A stretch of 64,000 bases of DNA from Cladocopium goreaui. Its lineage: Eukaryota > Sar > Dinophyceae > Suessiales > Symbiodiniaceae. The notes under the pieces are model-generated. The model did not search any database. It saw nothing but the letters and a program-made list of their open reading frames with translations, and was not told where the DNA came from. The translations under genes were made by a program, and so were the position numbers. The DNA is taken from contig CAMXCT020001555.1 of assembly GCA_947184155.2 (NCBI GenBank), forward strand, positions 25,861-89,860, written 5' to 3'. Of this stretch, positions 12,062 to 23,322 are shown in pieces (the stretch's first letter is position 1; each line of letters opens with the position of its first letter).

Positions 12062-12616
12062 GTTCTTTTAGCTGCAAGAGCTTGGCCCAAGTTGGGCATT
12101 GGTTTGTGAGCCTTCCCCAGTACTCACCTAGAGGTATATCATGGTTTGTTGATTGACTTGCATATCTCTTTTTGACATGTGCCTTCTCCAGCTGTGTGCG
12201 TTTGGTGGAGATATAAAGACATGTATATATATAAATAGAAAGGCTTATTTCACGATATTTTCAAAGTGACCCAGTGGAAGTATGCTTCCAGACGTCAGAG
12301 TACGGGGTGTTTCCACTTGTGCCTCATAGGTGGGCATAGCACATGACTGGTTGTTTGCAGAACCCTTCCCTCGCCTGCAAACAAGCGCTAAACCATGACA
12401 AAATGGCCATGGATGTTAGTCCCAAAAATGAATCATCAACGGAATTATCATCCATTCAATAAACAAACAATCCCTACAATAGTTCCAAACATCCAAAATT
12501 GGATTGGCTTCAGAAAGCTTAAACATTCTAAGCAATGATTTGTATACATTCTGAACCGCGTTTTCCTTCCATGTTTCAACCGTTCTAACATCGGAGTATG
12601 CAACGCACACTCCAAG

Positions 12617-12711
12617 GTGATAGCTCTTTCCGTCCGGACGGAAAATCCGATCCAAGCCCGCACGGCTACAAGCGCAGTGGCGAGGTGCGCGCCAAACAAA
12701 AAATGGCAAGG
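12617..12711 (+). CDS. Rieske-reductase exon 7 (linker)
   Basis: TCCAAG|GT acceptor. It reads GDSSFRPDGKSDPSPHGYKR then SGEVRAKQKMAR. It is basic and probably helical. The end is a GA donor (AGG|GATTTC) in phase 0. If not spliced, the frame would meet TAG eight codons on; splicing to exon 8 in phase 0 instead joins the Rieske and reductase halves. Confidence 0.7.
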
Positions 12712-13563
12712 GATTTCAAGCAGCAAAAATAGGAGTTTTTAATGACCATTAGGAATGGGAAAAATAGGGATTAAAAATAGGGATTGGGTAAAAAATAGGG
12801 ATCCAAATGGGGTGAAAAAATTTAGGGGTTGGGTTAAAAAAAACTGGTAATAGCCATTAGGATCCAATCATGGGATATTTGTTTAATGATCACCGGGGGG
12901 ATGGGTATGCATGATCTGATAACCACTTGGGAATTTGGTTGATTAGATACAATTAATAATGATAGAAGATTCTGGGGTAGCCCTTGGGGGGATAATTCAT
13001 AAGTATGATTTACAGTAAAGTGTTTTATCTCCTTGAGAATGAACCCGTTTAATCTGATTTGATTGATTGTTTTTGAGGGGATGAGTTGTTTTAATTTGAT
13101 GAAACCGAACCCCCACCATGAGATGGGGATGTTTGAAATATGGTTCGATAAACCGCAGCAATTGCTGCAGATGGAGATTTAACATGCGTAAGAACCGTGA
13201 ACTGGAATAGAAACACAGCAACATGAGGCAACAACGGTGGTCTCTTGGCTAGTGGTTTAAGAACTGTTTTATTTTGCATCCCTTCCTGGCATGATACCAC
13301 GCCATCGCTACAGTAATACTTGCGAATGGTTTGAAACCTCCAACCGGAAATGTTCTTTCCAAACATAAAAATTCAGAGTAGCCCCAGATCACAGGTAAGG
13401 AGTAGAGAAACTGTGCATTCCGGCCATGTGTAAGGGTAAGATATTTGATCAGACACAAATCCACCAGGTCGGTATATGTTCGCTTTGAAAATATGGAGGT
13501 TCCCCATTGCCCTTCAGAGCTTTCAGAAACTACCAACAGTTTCTTGCCTTTGCGCTCTTGCAG

Positions 13564-13735
13564 GTGCTGGCAGAGATTCGTTCTGGGAAGGCTTTGGGGC
13601 CGGGGGCCTCAGATAGCTCACCTTGGGCCCTTGCCAAGTTGACCTTCCCAGCCAGTCTGCTGAGGGCCCCTCCGCCCATGAGCAGTTCGGCAGTGCAGAT
13701 GCATCCCACAGAGTGGCGACCCTTTCGGATTCTCA
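13564..13735 (+). CDS. Rieske-reductase exon 8 (linker into reductase module)
   Basis: TTGCAG|GTG acceptor, phase 0. It reads VLAEIRSGKALGPGASDSSP, then a Pro/Ser/Ala-rich linker, then HPTEWRPFRILS, matching the start of the FAD-binding domain of cytochrome b5 reductases. The donor is GT (CTCA|GTTCCT), phase 1, giving FRILSKKQMT with the next exon, the right spacing to FRFALP. Confidence 0.7.
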
Positions 13736-14253
13736 GTTCCTTGGTTTCAGGGTGCTGGTGTGGGGAAACCTGAGATGGATTTAGTATGAGTTCATGGGTT
13801 GTGGAGGTGTGTGTTCGGTGAAATCGCGAGAAAACGTGAGAGAAGGACCGCTTGTGGATGTTGCTGTTGACTCTTCAAAGTCCCAAGATTTGGAGCCATT
13901 GACACCTTTGGTCGCTTCTCTTTGAAAGTCATTGAGAAAGTAAAGTGGAATGATATAAATCGCGCAACAGGTTTGTAATATCACGCAGGTTGGAATCATC
14001 CAGACAACCCGCCAATTTCAACCATGATCAGGTGATCAACTCAATGGTAAACTCCAGGTAAACGATGCCCAATTTGACCAGAATGGCTTGTGCATGTAAA
14101 CAATCTGGTTTTGGACTGTCACCAACCCTCCGCAATCCGACATGGGAAACTCCACCATTTAGTTCGATGATGCTCCAGTTCAGACCCATTTAATTCAACA
14201 ATTTCCCATCTAGCCATTTTTTGATGACACGGGGGGTACACCACCCAGCCGAG

Positions 14254-14384
14254 GTAAGAAACAGATGACACGCAGCATGTGGCTCTTCCGTTTCGCCCTT
14301 CCCGAAGGTCAAACCCTGGCGCCACCTGGTGCCCGCTGGGAAGTGGAGCGACATGTAGCTCAGCTGAGTGGCAGAAGCATGTCA
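14254..14384 (+). CDS. Rieske-reductase exon 9 (first FAD strands)
   Basis: GCCGAG|GT acceptor. It reads KKQMTRSMWLFRFALPEGQT then LAPPGARWEVERHVAQLSG. FRFALP followed by PPG is the hallmark opening of the cytochrome b5 reductase FAD domain. The 3' end is placed at a GT donor (TCA|GTGGAG) in phase 0; other donors nearby are possible. Confidence 0.7.
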
Positions 14385-15492
14385 GTGGAGGGTCCACGTG
14401 CACTACCTGAATGGATCTACATACACATATATATATATATATAATATCACTCTTTTCTGCATATACATATACACACATATATATATATATATATATCAAT
14501 GATATGTGGCCAAGCTCGGTGAAGGGTAGTTTGATGGCTTATTTTTTATTTTCAGAGTTTTCCAATGATTGGTAGTTCGCTCGGCACATGATCTATATAT
14601 ATTTTCCATGGCGGACGTGTATCGTATATATTTTTTGGTGAGAGAGCCGTGGTTGGGAACCACTTACAAAGAGGAATGCCCATCCAAGTGCCAAGTTGGT
14701 TCCTGGGTGATACATGACCACTTGCATACATTGTCTAACTGTAACTGGAAAATAAAGCTTAAAGAATAATTATCATTCCAGCATTGAACTCTAAGATGTT
14801 CCCTGATCAACCATTCCATTCAGAATAATTCCATATAATTCCTAAGGTCAACCCCGGATCAATAAACCACCATTTGTCAGTTAGGGGGTGGTACTCTCCA
14901 ATGAAATCAGGTGCGGCTCCGTTTGCCTGGGCATGGGCAGCAGTTAGTACGGGCACCTTGGAAGCACTACCGGTCTGGTGCAATGGCCGGCATGTTTCAC
15001 AGTAGCCGCCTGGAATTTAACGACATAGCCATGGAAAATAACTTTTTTTTTAGCGGTAAATCATCTAACTAGTTGGAATTTTCAATAGCTATTAGATCTA
15101 AATATGTTAAATTTCTAGCGGGTGGACTTTGTAAGTTGATGGACCAAGATGCCCTTGGAGAGGGCGATGACGATAGAGCGATAGAGAAACGGTGCTGTTT
15201 GTCCAATGTGTTCGGGGAGGTCCAGTTGCAAGCAGTCCTGGTGGCCTCAAGTGCTTAAGACATTGGTTTAACATGACCACATTGCATTAAGCAACACAGT
15301 GTCAAGCAGCACTTTCTTGTATGTTGGAAGCTGGTGGGGGCAGATTCTGCAGGAAAATGCACAAAAACCGGCGAAAACCACTCAGACTGTCATTTCAGCT
15401 CCATGAAATATACGCGTTTATCATTTCTTTCCAGATAAACGGAAGCACCCAGCTTTTCATGGTGAGAGCCCAACCTCCAGAGCCATTTCCAG

Positions 15493-15602
15493 GGCACTGG
15501 CTACCAGGAATACACCCCGGTGTCGCCCCCGAAACGTCCTGGGAGCTTTGATTTGGCCATCAAGATCTATGAAGAGGGGGCGATGAGTTCCAGACTTGCG
15601 AG
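15493..15602 (+). CDS. Rieske-reductase exon 10 (FAD-binding YTPVS)
   Basis: TTCCAG|GGC acceptor, phase 0. It reads GTGYQEYTPVSPPKRPGSFD then LAIKIYEEGAMSSRLA. EYTPVS corresponds to the R-x-Y-[ST]-x-x-S motif that holds FAD, and the following strand and GxMS match the family. The expected Arg is Gln in this reading; an alternative AG|G acceptor at 15506-15507 would let the previous exon supply that residue. The exon ends at a GC donor (GCGAG|GCGTCG). Confidence 0.8.
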
Positions 15603-16144
15603 GCGTCGTTTGTTTGGAGTTGGGATGTTAGGCTGGAAGATTGGCTCTAGGATTGCCTCTTCCAAACCCAACATGATTGAAAGGAAACTTGGCAAGAGAA
15701 TCAGTTTCTTGGAACCGACCCAGGATGTTGTGTAGATGTTGGGTCGTGTGATGTTTGCTCTGCCTCCAGGTTCATTTTTTTGCCTGGGCCGATCTCAAAC
15801 AGATACACAAGTGCAATATCAGATGCAGTTTCGGGTGAAACAATAGCTTCACAAAATATCCTACAAATACCTGGTTCGTGCTTTGAAACATGTTTGTTTT
15901 CTCCCCTAATTTAAAGGATGATACAAATTGACGAGCATTTCTATGAAACGGGTTGAAACCATCAACCAGACACATGCTCATAGAGGCCTTAGATTCTACC
16001 ATATTAGCGTCCAGTAGGCTAACATAGCCAGGAAAAATGACCCATTCATTGTCATTCATTCATGATTAAAACTCTGAAAAAAAAGGTGGTTCCCATGAAT
16101 TTCCATTGCTATGTCAGTTAGAATAACCAGGGCTGACCAGACAG

Positions 16145-16185
16145 GATGGCGCCGGGCCAAGTTGTCGAGATGACCGGTTTGCATG
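16145..16185 (+). CDS. Rieske-reductase exon 11
   Basis: AGACAG|G acceptor. It reads MAPGQVVEMTGLHG, which fits the L-x-P-G-x-x-V-x-x-x-G-x-x-G strand of the family (AMSSRLARMAPGQVV across the junction). A GA donor (CATG|GAGATG) gives phase 1, compatible with exon 12. Family members usually have another 15-20 residues before the NAD loop, so a small exon may be missed between 16186 and 17959; GC-rich DNA at 16514-16570 and 17160-17260 was considered. Confidence 0.6.
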
Positions 16186-17959
16186 GAGATGCTTGGGTTC
16201 AACGCCGGGCAGGTGGGGTTAAAGCGCCCCCAATCTGCTACCCAACAATTATTAGCAGCTGATACGTGTTGTAATTGGTTTTTAATCCTGTATAACTGAT
16301 CATGGAACGTTATGAATTGATGAAATGGTTACTCATCCCAATCTTTTACCGGCTATCAACTAGGGGTAAGTACCCAAAACAGATGTGCGCTTGCTAAGTT
16401 TGGATGGCATTGGTTTCACCACACCTGTCTACATCTTTCTGGTATTCGTCAGGGTCCGTCCTGAGAAGTTATACTGGGCCTTTTAAATCACCAGGTCACA
16501 TCTGTTCCGCAGGTTTGGTGCAGATGGATTTATGTGGAATGGATTGGGTTGGGAAAATGCACCTTCTTTCTTGGGAATATGTCAGGTAATCGACTTGGCT
16601 AGGTCGGTTTCAAGTTGGCCTTTCATCACGTAGGATAGTGGAATTTGCTTGACTTTTCAAGGCTAGGCGTTTTTTCCCATTGTTTGTTTTACTCTATACC
16701 ATACACTTTCCCTTCCAAAGAAGTTTTTGTCAGAGATTTCATGGACTGGCATGCTCCCAGAGTTCAAGATGCTTACATTACACATATGGTTTTCCTTGGT
16801 TTGCTGAAGATCAGAAGTCACATGGTGTTTGATTCCACCAAGGTTCATGCCCAATTGTGATTTGTGGCTCGCGCTTTTGATGGTTTTGTTCAACCGCTTA
16901 CTTCTCCGCGCTTATTCCATGGGATGTTTTTTTCTCAGATATGATGTCTCCATCCCTATTGATGGTCCCCGTCCTCATTGATGCCGATTGACTCATATTG
17001 TTCTGATGGGTTGGGATAATTCTCAGTTGGAGTATCTCAAGTACGAACGACGACTCGGATCCTAAGTTGGGAACGGTTTCACATTATTTTCCCCTTGCTT
17101 GGGATCATGATTCAAAATGAATGTATTGTTACGTTTTCGCTCTCACAGGGGGGTGAGAGTTCCAACTTTCTGGGATGCTGAACGCTCGTGGCCACCCCCT
17201 GGTGAATTTCAACATGTTCCACAAGGACTACACCATCTCTTGGCCTTCGCGAACAATCTTCAGGAGAGGACTTGAGTTTTTAAGCTACACATGTGGTGAT
17301 GTGTTTGAGTCCAGGAGCTCATGCTTTTCGCAGTTGTTGTTAATGTGCTCTTTTCAAGGCCCTTTGTCTCGGTAGAATTCTGAAGCTGGCTTTCTTGTGT
17401 GCGATGCATTCTGTTGTTTCCTTCAGGTTTATCCAGTGTGGCCCCAAAGCTTCTGGAGAATTAGAAGAAGATATAGCATGGTAAAGTACATTAAAAGCAT
17501 CTTAAGTCTTAAAACATCCACTATTATTTATATAAACGCCACAATGATCCGCCCCTTCATCAATGATATTGCACGGCCAAATGGGATATGATTGGCCTTA
17601 CCACCTCCAGTCCCTTAGCTCCTGGCGGGTATACAGCTGCCTGATGTGCATCCTTGGCCACTGACAGGGCAGGAGAAGCAGGGCTTCAATTTCGCAGCAG
17701 CTCGGACATGAATGATGGTGCACCAGGTGTTGATTTTGTTAGGGGAATGACCAAATGGTCTGCCTATATGCAGTGGAGATGGGTCGAAAGGCTAAAACAT
17801 ATGACAGCAGATATTTAGGCATGTTTCATGCTTGAAGAAGATGAACATCCACAATTATCCATCCATGTCCCCGTTGCTTCTCCATTCTGTTCATATGATC
17901 CCTTGCGGCACCTTGGGGTGACTGAAGGTCCCATCCTTGCACCGTGGCCCTGTGGCGAG

Positions 17960-18031
17960 GTTTGGCGTTTCTGGTGGCAGGCAGCGGCGTGACGCCATGC
18001 ATTCAGATCCTCCAGGACTGGGTGGCTCAAG
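17960..18031 (+). CDS. Rieske-reductase exon 12 (NAD-binding loop)
   Basis: GGCGAG|GT acceptor. It reads LAFLVAGSGVTPCIQILQDW then VAQ. VAGSGVTP is the glycine-rich NAD(P)H loop (family consensus AGGTGITP). The donor is GT (CAAG|GTGCTG), phase 1. Confidence 0.85.
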
Positions 18032-18517
18032 GTGCTGCGCCGTGGAAGCCAACATCTTTGGCCGGCGAATTTTGGGGTTGTCTGAAATTTGGCGCACCCC
18101 AATGGATTAAAACCTCATGTTCCCATTTAATAGGCTATTTAAGTGGGAGTCCCCCATTGTCAGACAAACCCATGTCGAAAGGATATGTGTTCCCTAGCAA
18201 TGTGCTGTTTCAAACCGATGATGCTACTTTTCTATCACAACGGCAATATTTGATGCTAACAACAAGGATGACAAGAATGACAACAATGCTGATGATGTCT
18301 AGGCATATGAAGGCCCAACATGAACAGATCCAGTATCAATCCACATGTTCTTGGAGGGGCGTTGCTTTGCTTTCAGCTTGGAAATTCAGGGCCACTCAGA
18401 TCTGAGATGATTCCAACTAGTAAACACACATCATCGGACCATCAGTTGACTCAGCCCAGTAGGTTCAAGGGGCCCAAGCTTCACTATTTCGGGTGGAGAC
18501 AGATCTCCCAAATTGAG

Positions 18518-18588
18518 GCGAAGCGTGCAGCTCCATTCAAATGGACATTTTGTACGCCAACCGGACTGAGGATGAGTGTCTTGGTGGC
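18518..18588 (+). CDS. Rieske-reductase exon 13 (LYANRTEDE)
   Basis: ATTGAG|GC acceptor, phase 1 as required. It reads GEACSSIQMDILYANRTEDE then CLGG. LYANRTEDE matches the conserved LLYANRTE(D/E)D strand-turn of NADH-cytochrome b5 reductases. A good GT donor (GGC|GTAAGG) follows in phase 0. Confidence 0.8.
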
Positions 18589-19164
18589 GTAAGGTACTGC
18601 TCAACTTGGGGTTGCCGATCCGCCCGATCCCTTCCAAAAACCTCCGGTTCTTTCAACTGCCCTTGAGTCTGCCAGAGGTAGCAGTCGATTTAGCTCTGGG
18701 GCTTCTCCCTTTCTCCACTCGATGTGACACATTGTGGGGTGTACTGCATCTACCCTCTTGGAATCAAACATCCCCACTTCTTACTTGGAAAATCTTTGAT
18801 GGTATCATGTTCTTTGCCAGGTCGGAGTACGAGATGTGTCTTTCCAGGATTTTCCATCTTCTATTATACAAAATTGATCTATTTGCTGCTGGTTAAACAT
18901 GGTAAACCCATTTTCTCGGTTAAAAATACAATGTTCATCCATTGGCTGCTGGTGAAACCACATTTTTAGGGGTAGAATCCAGTTGCTTTATGATCTTTTT
19001 GGGCTGCTAAGAAAACCCTGGTGCCTGTCTGACCTATCTCCTCACGTCCGAGCTGACTAACTGAGGATCGCCTTCCGGTCCGAGCTGACTGACTTGGCCA
19101 AGCTGTCGCTGAGCTGAGTGAACATCAGGGTCACTGCTTCAATGACCATCAGATCTTTGGATAG

Positions 19165-19262
19165 ATTATAGCGACCTCATTATGACCTCACTGGAATGAT
19201 GGCTAGGATTGGGAGAATCATCCCCCGAATGCACAAACTATTCAGATTAAAGTGAAATATCG
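19165..19262. repeat. Dispersed repeat, copy 1
   Basis: Shares GACCTCA, GGAATGA-GG-TAGG-TTGGG and GAATCATCCCC with 33965-34085, in the same order. It sits between gene 2 exons 13 and 14. Function unknown. Confidence 0.55.
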
Positions 19263-20056
19263 TAAGTTACCAAGATATACCCAGATTGTTTGTGGTTGAT
19301 GGCTTATGTAAAAAGGAACTTAACCTACCATCAATGTGAATGTGACTACTGCTGGGCTATTCATGGAGCTTTAACCGACCATATATCTGGATGAATTATA
19401 TCTGATAAATTAACGAATGTAGATATGAAACATCCCTAGGAATTTCTCTGCATAGGGTGGATTTCCCATATCTATGTCAGTTTACTCGAGGTTAGATTAT
19501 GTTAGGTAATATACTTTACGGCCATCATAATCACCAAGCAATGGGAATTACATCCAATAATATTGTCAAAGCGGGGTGAGTCACCATCAAAAGAGAATAA
19601 GCAATTCAGCGGCAAGAAGTGGCTTGTAGTATCTTGTAGTATGATGTAATATGTTTATCACAAGAGTTGTAAGGATTCAATTTGCAGAGGATCATCTCGA
19701 AAATAAAAACATATCTGAACTGATTTGCATGCGCACCCCAGTGAGTAATAGCATGAATCGGTTCTAGCTATGGGCAACTTACTCGGGTTGCACATCCAAG
19801 TAGAAAATGTGCGGAACGATATTTCATTACTGAGACGGTCCATCAATCATTGTGGGAAAAATTGGTGGAATTCAAATACCTTACCCGCAATCCCAGTACT
19901 TTGACGACTAGGAATGAAACTAGTCGTTGGGTTTCAGTCCTAACTGATTGGAGTTTTATCTGCCCCAGCTATTGAACACTTTCTGTCCTTGCTTCAGAGT
20001 TAATCCGCAGGGCATCCCCACATCGAGATGACCCATGTATAGTATTGTTTTCCTAG

Positions 20057-20128
20057 GTGTCGGAGTGTCAACGTGTGCTTCGCAGTTCCTTGCCTGATCT
20101 TTGGATGTTGCAACCGTGCTTACCCTTG
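20057..20128 (+). CDS. Rieske-reductase exon 14 (tentative)
   Basis: TCCTAG|GTG acceptor and GT donor (TTG|GTGCTT), both phase 0. The 24 codons read VSECQRVLRSSLPDLWMLQP then CLPL. Length and phase suit the helix expected between LYANRTEDE and the next exon, but there is no distinctive motif. The rest of 18589-21119 is AT-rich and shows no better candidate. Confidence 0.35.
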
Positions 20129-21119
20129 GTGCTTGATTGGTTAACTCTCTACAGAGGTGATATGTGTGTTTAAAATTTTGTTTTTGATTTGGAGGGCCAC
20201 CAAAATGCGGAACCCATTGGTCTGGCTCTTGGGGATTTTGGTTTCAATGTTTGGTCATCTTGTCTTATTCTGGAGATATTCTTAGGGAACATTGAAAAAT
20301 GAACATGAAGTAGAGATTTTAATCCTACTTTTGGGTTTGAACATGGATAAATAAAGTATTTAGTTAAGGATAGGATTTAATATGATGTATATGTGCCATA
20401 TACCATGCCCACACTGTATGATCTGCACTCATCCTCTCAGAAAGTCAGCTCAAATGGAGGATCTTTGAAGCTGCATTCAAGTTTCTGAGGTCACATCAGC
20501 AGGTTTTTTTTGGGGGCGACCTTATTGAACTGGAGGGTACATTTACACGAACCTTTCTCATCTCACTCCCCATCGGCCCTCGTTCCCTCCCCCCCAAAAA
20601 AAGAAAATTGTCAACACATATCTGGATGCTTCAATTCGGAAGAAAAAAATCCACGTTGGTACACCGGAATTTCACCACTAAAGAAATGGACGGTTCTGAG
20701 CAAGCCTGAAATGTAGATCTGGACAAAATATCGCCACCCCGCAACCACCAGACATGATGGTCATGAAACCGGCTGACCCTCACGTCTAAGAATTGGCCAA
20801 GGAAGTTTGCAGGACCACCCCCACCCTAGATAGATTTATCTGAGAATTAAACTGGCGCACGTGAATCCAATGGTTTATCGTCATATGAACCTTTAAAACC
20901 GCAGTCTTATGGCTTCTGCATCCCCATGCTCAGATTCACATCTAATTTTCCCAAACTGATTCATAGAAAGTTTACATGTCGTTTTAAAAAGTTGATGATA
21001 ACTATGGCTTTGCCATGTTACATGTTACCATGGTTTGTCCACATGGCTTCTCCCCATGTTTTAGACCAATTCTCTCGAGAATTCCGGGGGTCGATGCCTA
21101 GGTCACCAATCCCACAGAG

Positions 21120-21203
21120 GCCTGGGGCGGTCACCGTGGCCGGATCGACCTGGACCTCCTGCGCCAACAGCTGGGCGATGCGGCGGAGGCGACCGTGGCG
21201 TTG
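21120..21203 (+). CDS. Rieske-reductase exon 15
   Basis: ACAGAG|GCC acceptor, phase 0. It reads AWGGHRGRIDLDLLRQQLGD then AAEATVAL. It matches the family segment before the CGPP motif (G-x-G-x-I-x-x-x-x-L). The end must be a GA donor (TTG|GATGCT), because only that joint yields ATVALVCGPP in frame with exon 16. This is the clearest GA-AG intron in the window. Confidence 0.8.
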
Positions 21204-21795
21204 GATGCTGGGCGGAGGATGGTGGTATGGTGGGCAGAGTAACGGTGATTAATGGTTAATGATGGTTAATGGTGATTAAGCATGACTACAGTAGTGGAGA
21301 ATAACTCTTTTCCGGGTCTAAACCCCAACCATTTTTTTTTGGGGGGTTTCCTCTGAGCTCTGGCAGTTTTTTTTTCAGGAGGTCCTGGTTTACCAGCAAA
21401 AGATATCAAACAATGTAGGACTTGAACGGGAGATAAATTTGACTGATACCGGTATGTTCCCCTATTAGACGCTTAAAAATGTATGGCCTGTTGGTCGTTT
21501 CATACGGGAAAACCAGCATGATTAAGGACACCAAGTGTCTTGTTTGAAAAAGGGATAGAATAAGCCGGAAACCGATTGAATCTTGGATAATAGTTGTCAG
21601 GCATTTTTGGAGGGGTAGAGCTTTCCAAACCAGACAGTTCTTGATAGATTTCATTGATTTCAGGATAGCTCAGGCATTCTGGATCACTCTGGTTGGATGC
21701 AAGATCGCAAATCAAGCAAATTCAGATTTAGTACTTGCTCTGTTTGGTCACCAGTTTCTAAACAAAAGTCTTGTAGAGCACCTGCGGTGGCTGAG

Positions 21796-21876
21796 GTGTG
21801 TGGCCCACCTGAGTTCAACGAAACCATGCGGCTTCATCTGAATAGCCTGGGCTTCACCCGCGTGATTTGCTTTTGA
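21796..21876 (+). CDS. Rieske-reductase exon 16 (CGPP, C-terminus)
   Basis: GCTGAG|GTG acceptor. It reads VCGPPEFNETMRLHLNSLGF then TRVICF and TGA. VCGPP binds the nicotinamide side, and the C-terminal aromatic Phe is typical of the family. This fixes the end of the gene. Confidence 0.9.
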   Translation: MCGPPEFNETMRLHLNSLGFTRVICF

Positions 21877-22540
21877 CTTCATTTGGCCCAAGCTGTTTGT
21901 GGCTCCGCTGTGATCAGTTTCAGTGCCTTCTCAGCCAATGGATCTACCTGCAAGCTTGGATGCCCAAAGTTGGCGAAACCGGCTGTGAAAAATTGTTCGC
22001 CAGCAAATGCATAGAAGTGGAGTTTGGAAGTCAACAGCGCTCCCTGTGTGGAGAGCCTGCAGACAGTGACAAAGGGGCGGTCGGGAGCATTCGGGAGCTG
22101 AGGAGAAGGAGGGGGCGCATGCGAATCAATGCAAAATATTTTAGGGATTTTTAGGGTGTATAGCTGGGGTTCCTTGGTTTCAGATACCACTTGAGATGTT
22201 TTTAGACAGATATGATCATAGAATGAAATTGATATGCATATGATATGAATGCAGCAAACGGTGATTTTCACGCAAGCGACCGGGATCATATGTTTCAACA
22301 CTTTTGATGAATGGAAGGGATGAACCAAGGAAATGGCACTCGAGCTATGTGAAATATGGATTTGGGTCAAAGTAAGGTCGAAGTAGCCAAAGATGTGGAT
22401 CATGCATATTACCAGTCACCCGCATTTTAGGGGTTCTACAAGTGGACCCATACCCGGAAATGATGCTTTCTCAAGATCCAGTTTTGCTTCTTTTACATTG
22501 CTTCATAATTGGTGGATGCTTTCCAGTAGAGACAAGCTTG
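21877..22540. other. Intergenic stretch
   Basis: Holds the 3' end of the fusion gene and the leader of gene 3. A GC-rich patch (22010-22120) is open in one frame but has no convincing splice signals. The rest is AT-rich. Nothing else is supported. Confidence 0.35.
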
Positions 22541-22627
22541 ATGAATCTGCAATCACACTACCACCAGCGCAGTCACAGCGTCTTATTGATCCTGGCTGAA
22601 TGTTCCGCCAACTCGGCAGACTCTTGT
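22541..22627 (+). CDS. Gene 3 exon 1 (possible start)
   Basis: ATG at 22541 gives MNLQSHYHQRSHSVLLILAE then CSANSADSC, with a canonical GT donor (GTATGT) in phase 0. The ATG is the first in this open stretch. A (GATA)n microsatellite begins 25 bases into the intron. Confidence 0.35.
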
Positions 22628-22651
22628 GTATGTTACAGTATGCTCGTTAAA

Positions 22652-22700
22652 AGATAGATAGATAGATAGATAGATAGACAGATAGATAGATAGATAGATA
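22652..22700. repeat. (GATA)n microsatellite
   Basis: About twelve GATA units with one GACA interruption, just after gene 3 exon 1. Confidence 0.9.
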
Positions 22701-22981
22701 AGTGAAATTATTTAAACATATACATGCATGCTACTCTTTGCGTTCAATGTTCACACACACATTTATATATATATATATACATTTATTTACACATAGTGTA
22801 TATATATATATAAATAGTACATGTTGTTTCGATTTGTGTGTATGCACCTCAAATGCTGTATGTCAATCCTGCTGTCACTACCAAATATGTTCTTATTTGC
22901 TGTCATCCTGTGGAGCGTGCACCGCAACTCACGTCTTGTGATGCCGCCAACGACCATCCTGGCTTTAGAGCTCATAGAGAG

Positions 22982-23076
22982 CCCCTGGCCTTGCTGACCG
23001 GTGGGCCCCATGCGGTAATGGCGGCCATTTTCGATGCCATCAGGTGGCCGCCAGAACTTTCGAAGTTTCATCTGGG
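22982..23076 (+). CDS. Gene 3 exon 2
   Basis: It reads PLALLTGGPHAVMAAIFDAI then RWPPELSKFHLG, ending at a GT donor (GG|GTAGCC) in phase 2. The open frame extends further left, and the acceptor (GAGAG|CCC) is not of the AG|G type, so the left end is uncertain. Confidence 0.45.
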
Positions 23077-23232
23077 GTAGCCGCAAAAGTGAACAGTAAC
23101 TTTGTACATGGAAATGATTTTGTACCTAGCCCTAGCAAGTATAATCATATATATATTTAGAAGAGGTCACCCAGGTTGATAAGTTAGCTGACTCGGCCTA
23201 TGGGATTTACGTTGGATATAAACAGCAGCCAG

Positions 23233-23322
23233 GTCGGCCATGGGAGGAGAGACACGCCCCACGGGACCCACCGGCTATCAACCCTCGGAGCTGGCCATCC
23301 GATCGCTTTCGACGCTGGAATG
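23233..23322 (+). CDS. Gene 3 exon 3
   Basis: GCCAG|G acceptor in phase 2. It reads SAMGGETRPTGPTGYQPSEL then AIRSLSTLE, with a GT donor (GAATG|GTGGAA). The phase matches exon 2 across a 156-base intron, the shortest seen here. Confidence 0.5.

Larger units (their letters stand above)
7323..21876 (+). other. Rieske [2Fe-2S] / NADH-cytochrome b5 reductase fusion gene (16-exon model)
   Basis: Sixteen + strand exons totalling 1476 bases join in one frame to 491 codons plus a stop. Residues about 60-190 form a Rieske domain with both cluster motifs, CYHTGGPL (C-x-H) and CVKCPWH (C-x2-H). Residues about 260-491 form a cytochrome b5 reductase-type module: FRFALPEG, EYTPVS (FAD strand), VAGSGVTP (NAD phosphate loop), LYANRTEDE, VCGPP and a terminal Phe. 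Such a protein would take hydride from NAD(P)H to FAD and pass single electrons to its own Rieske cluster; the final acceptor is unknown. Several introns have GA or GC donors. The short join at exons 11-12 and the weak exon 14 mean one or two small exons may be missing or misplaced. Confidence 0.75.
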
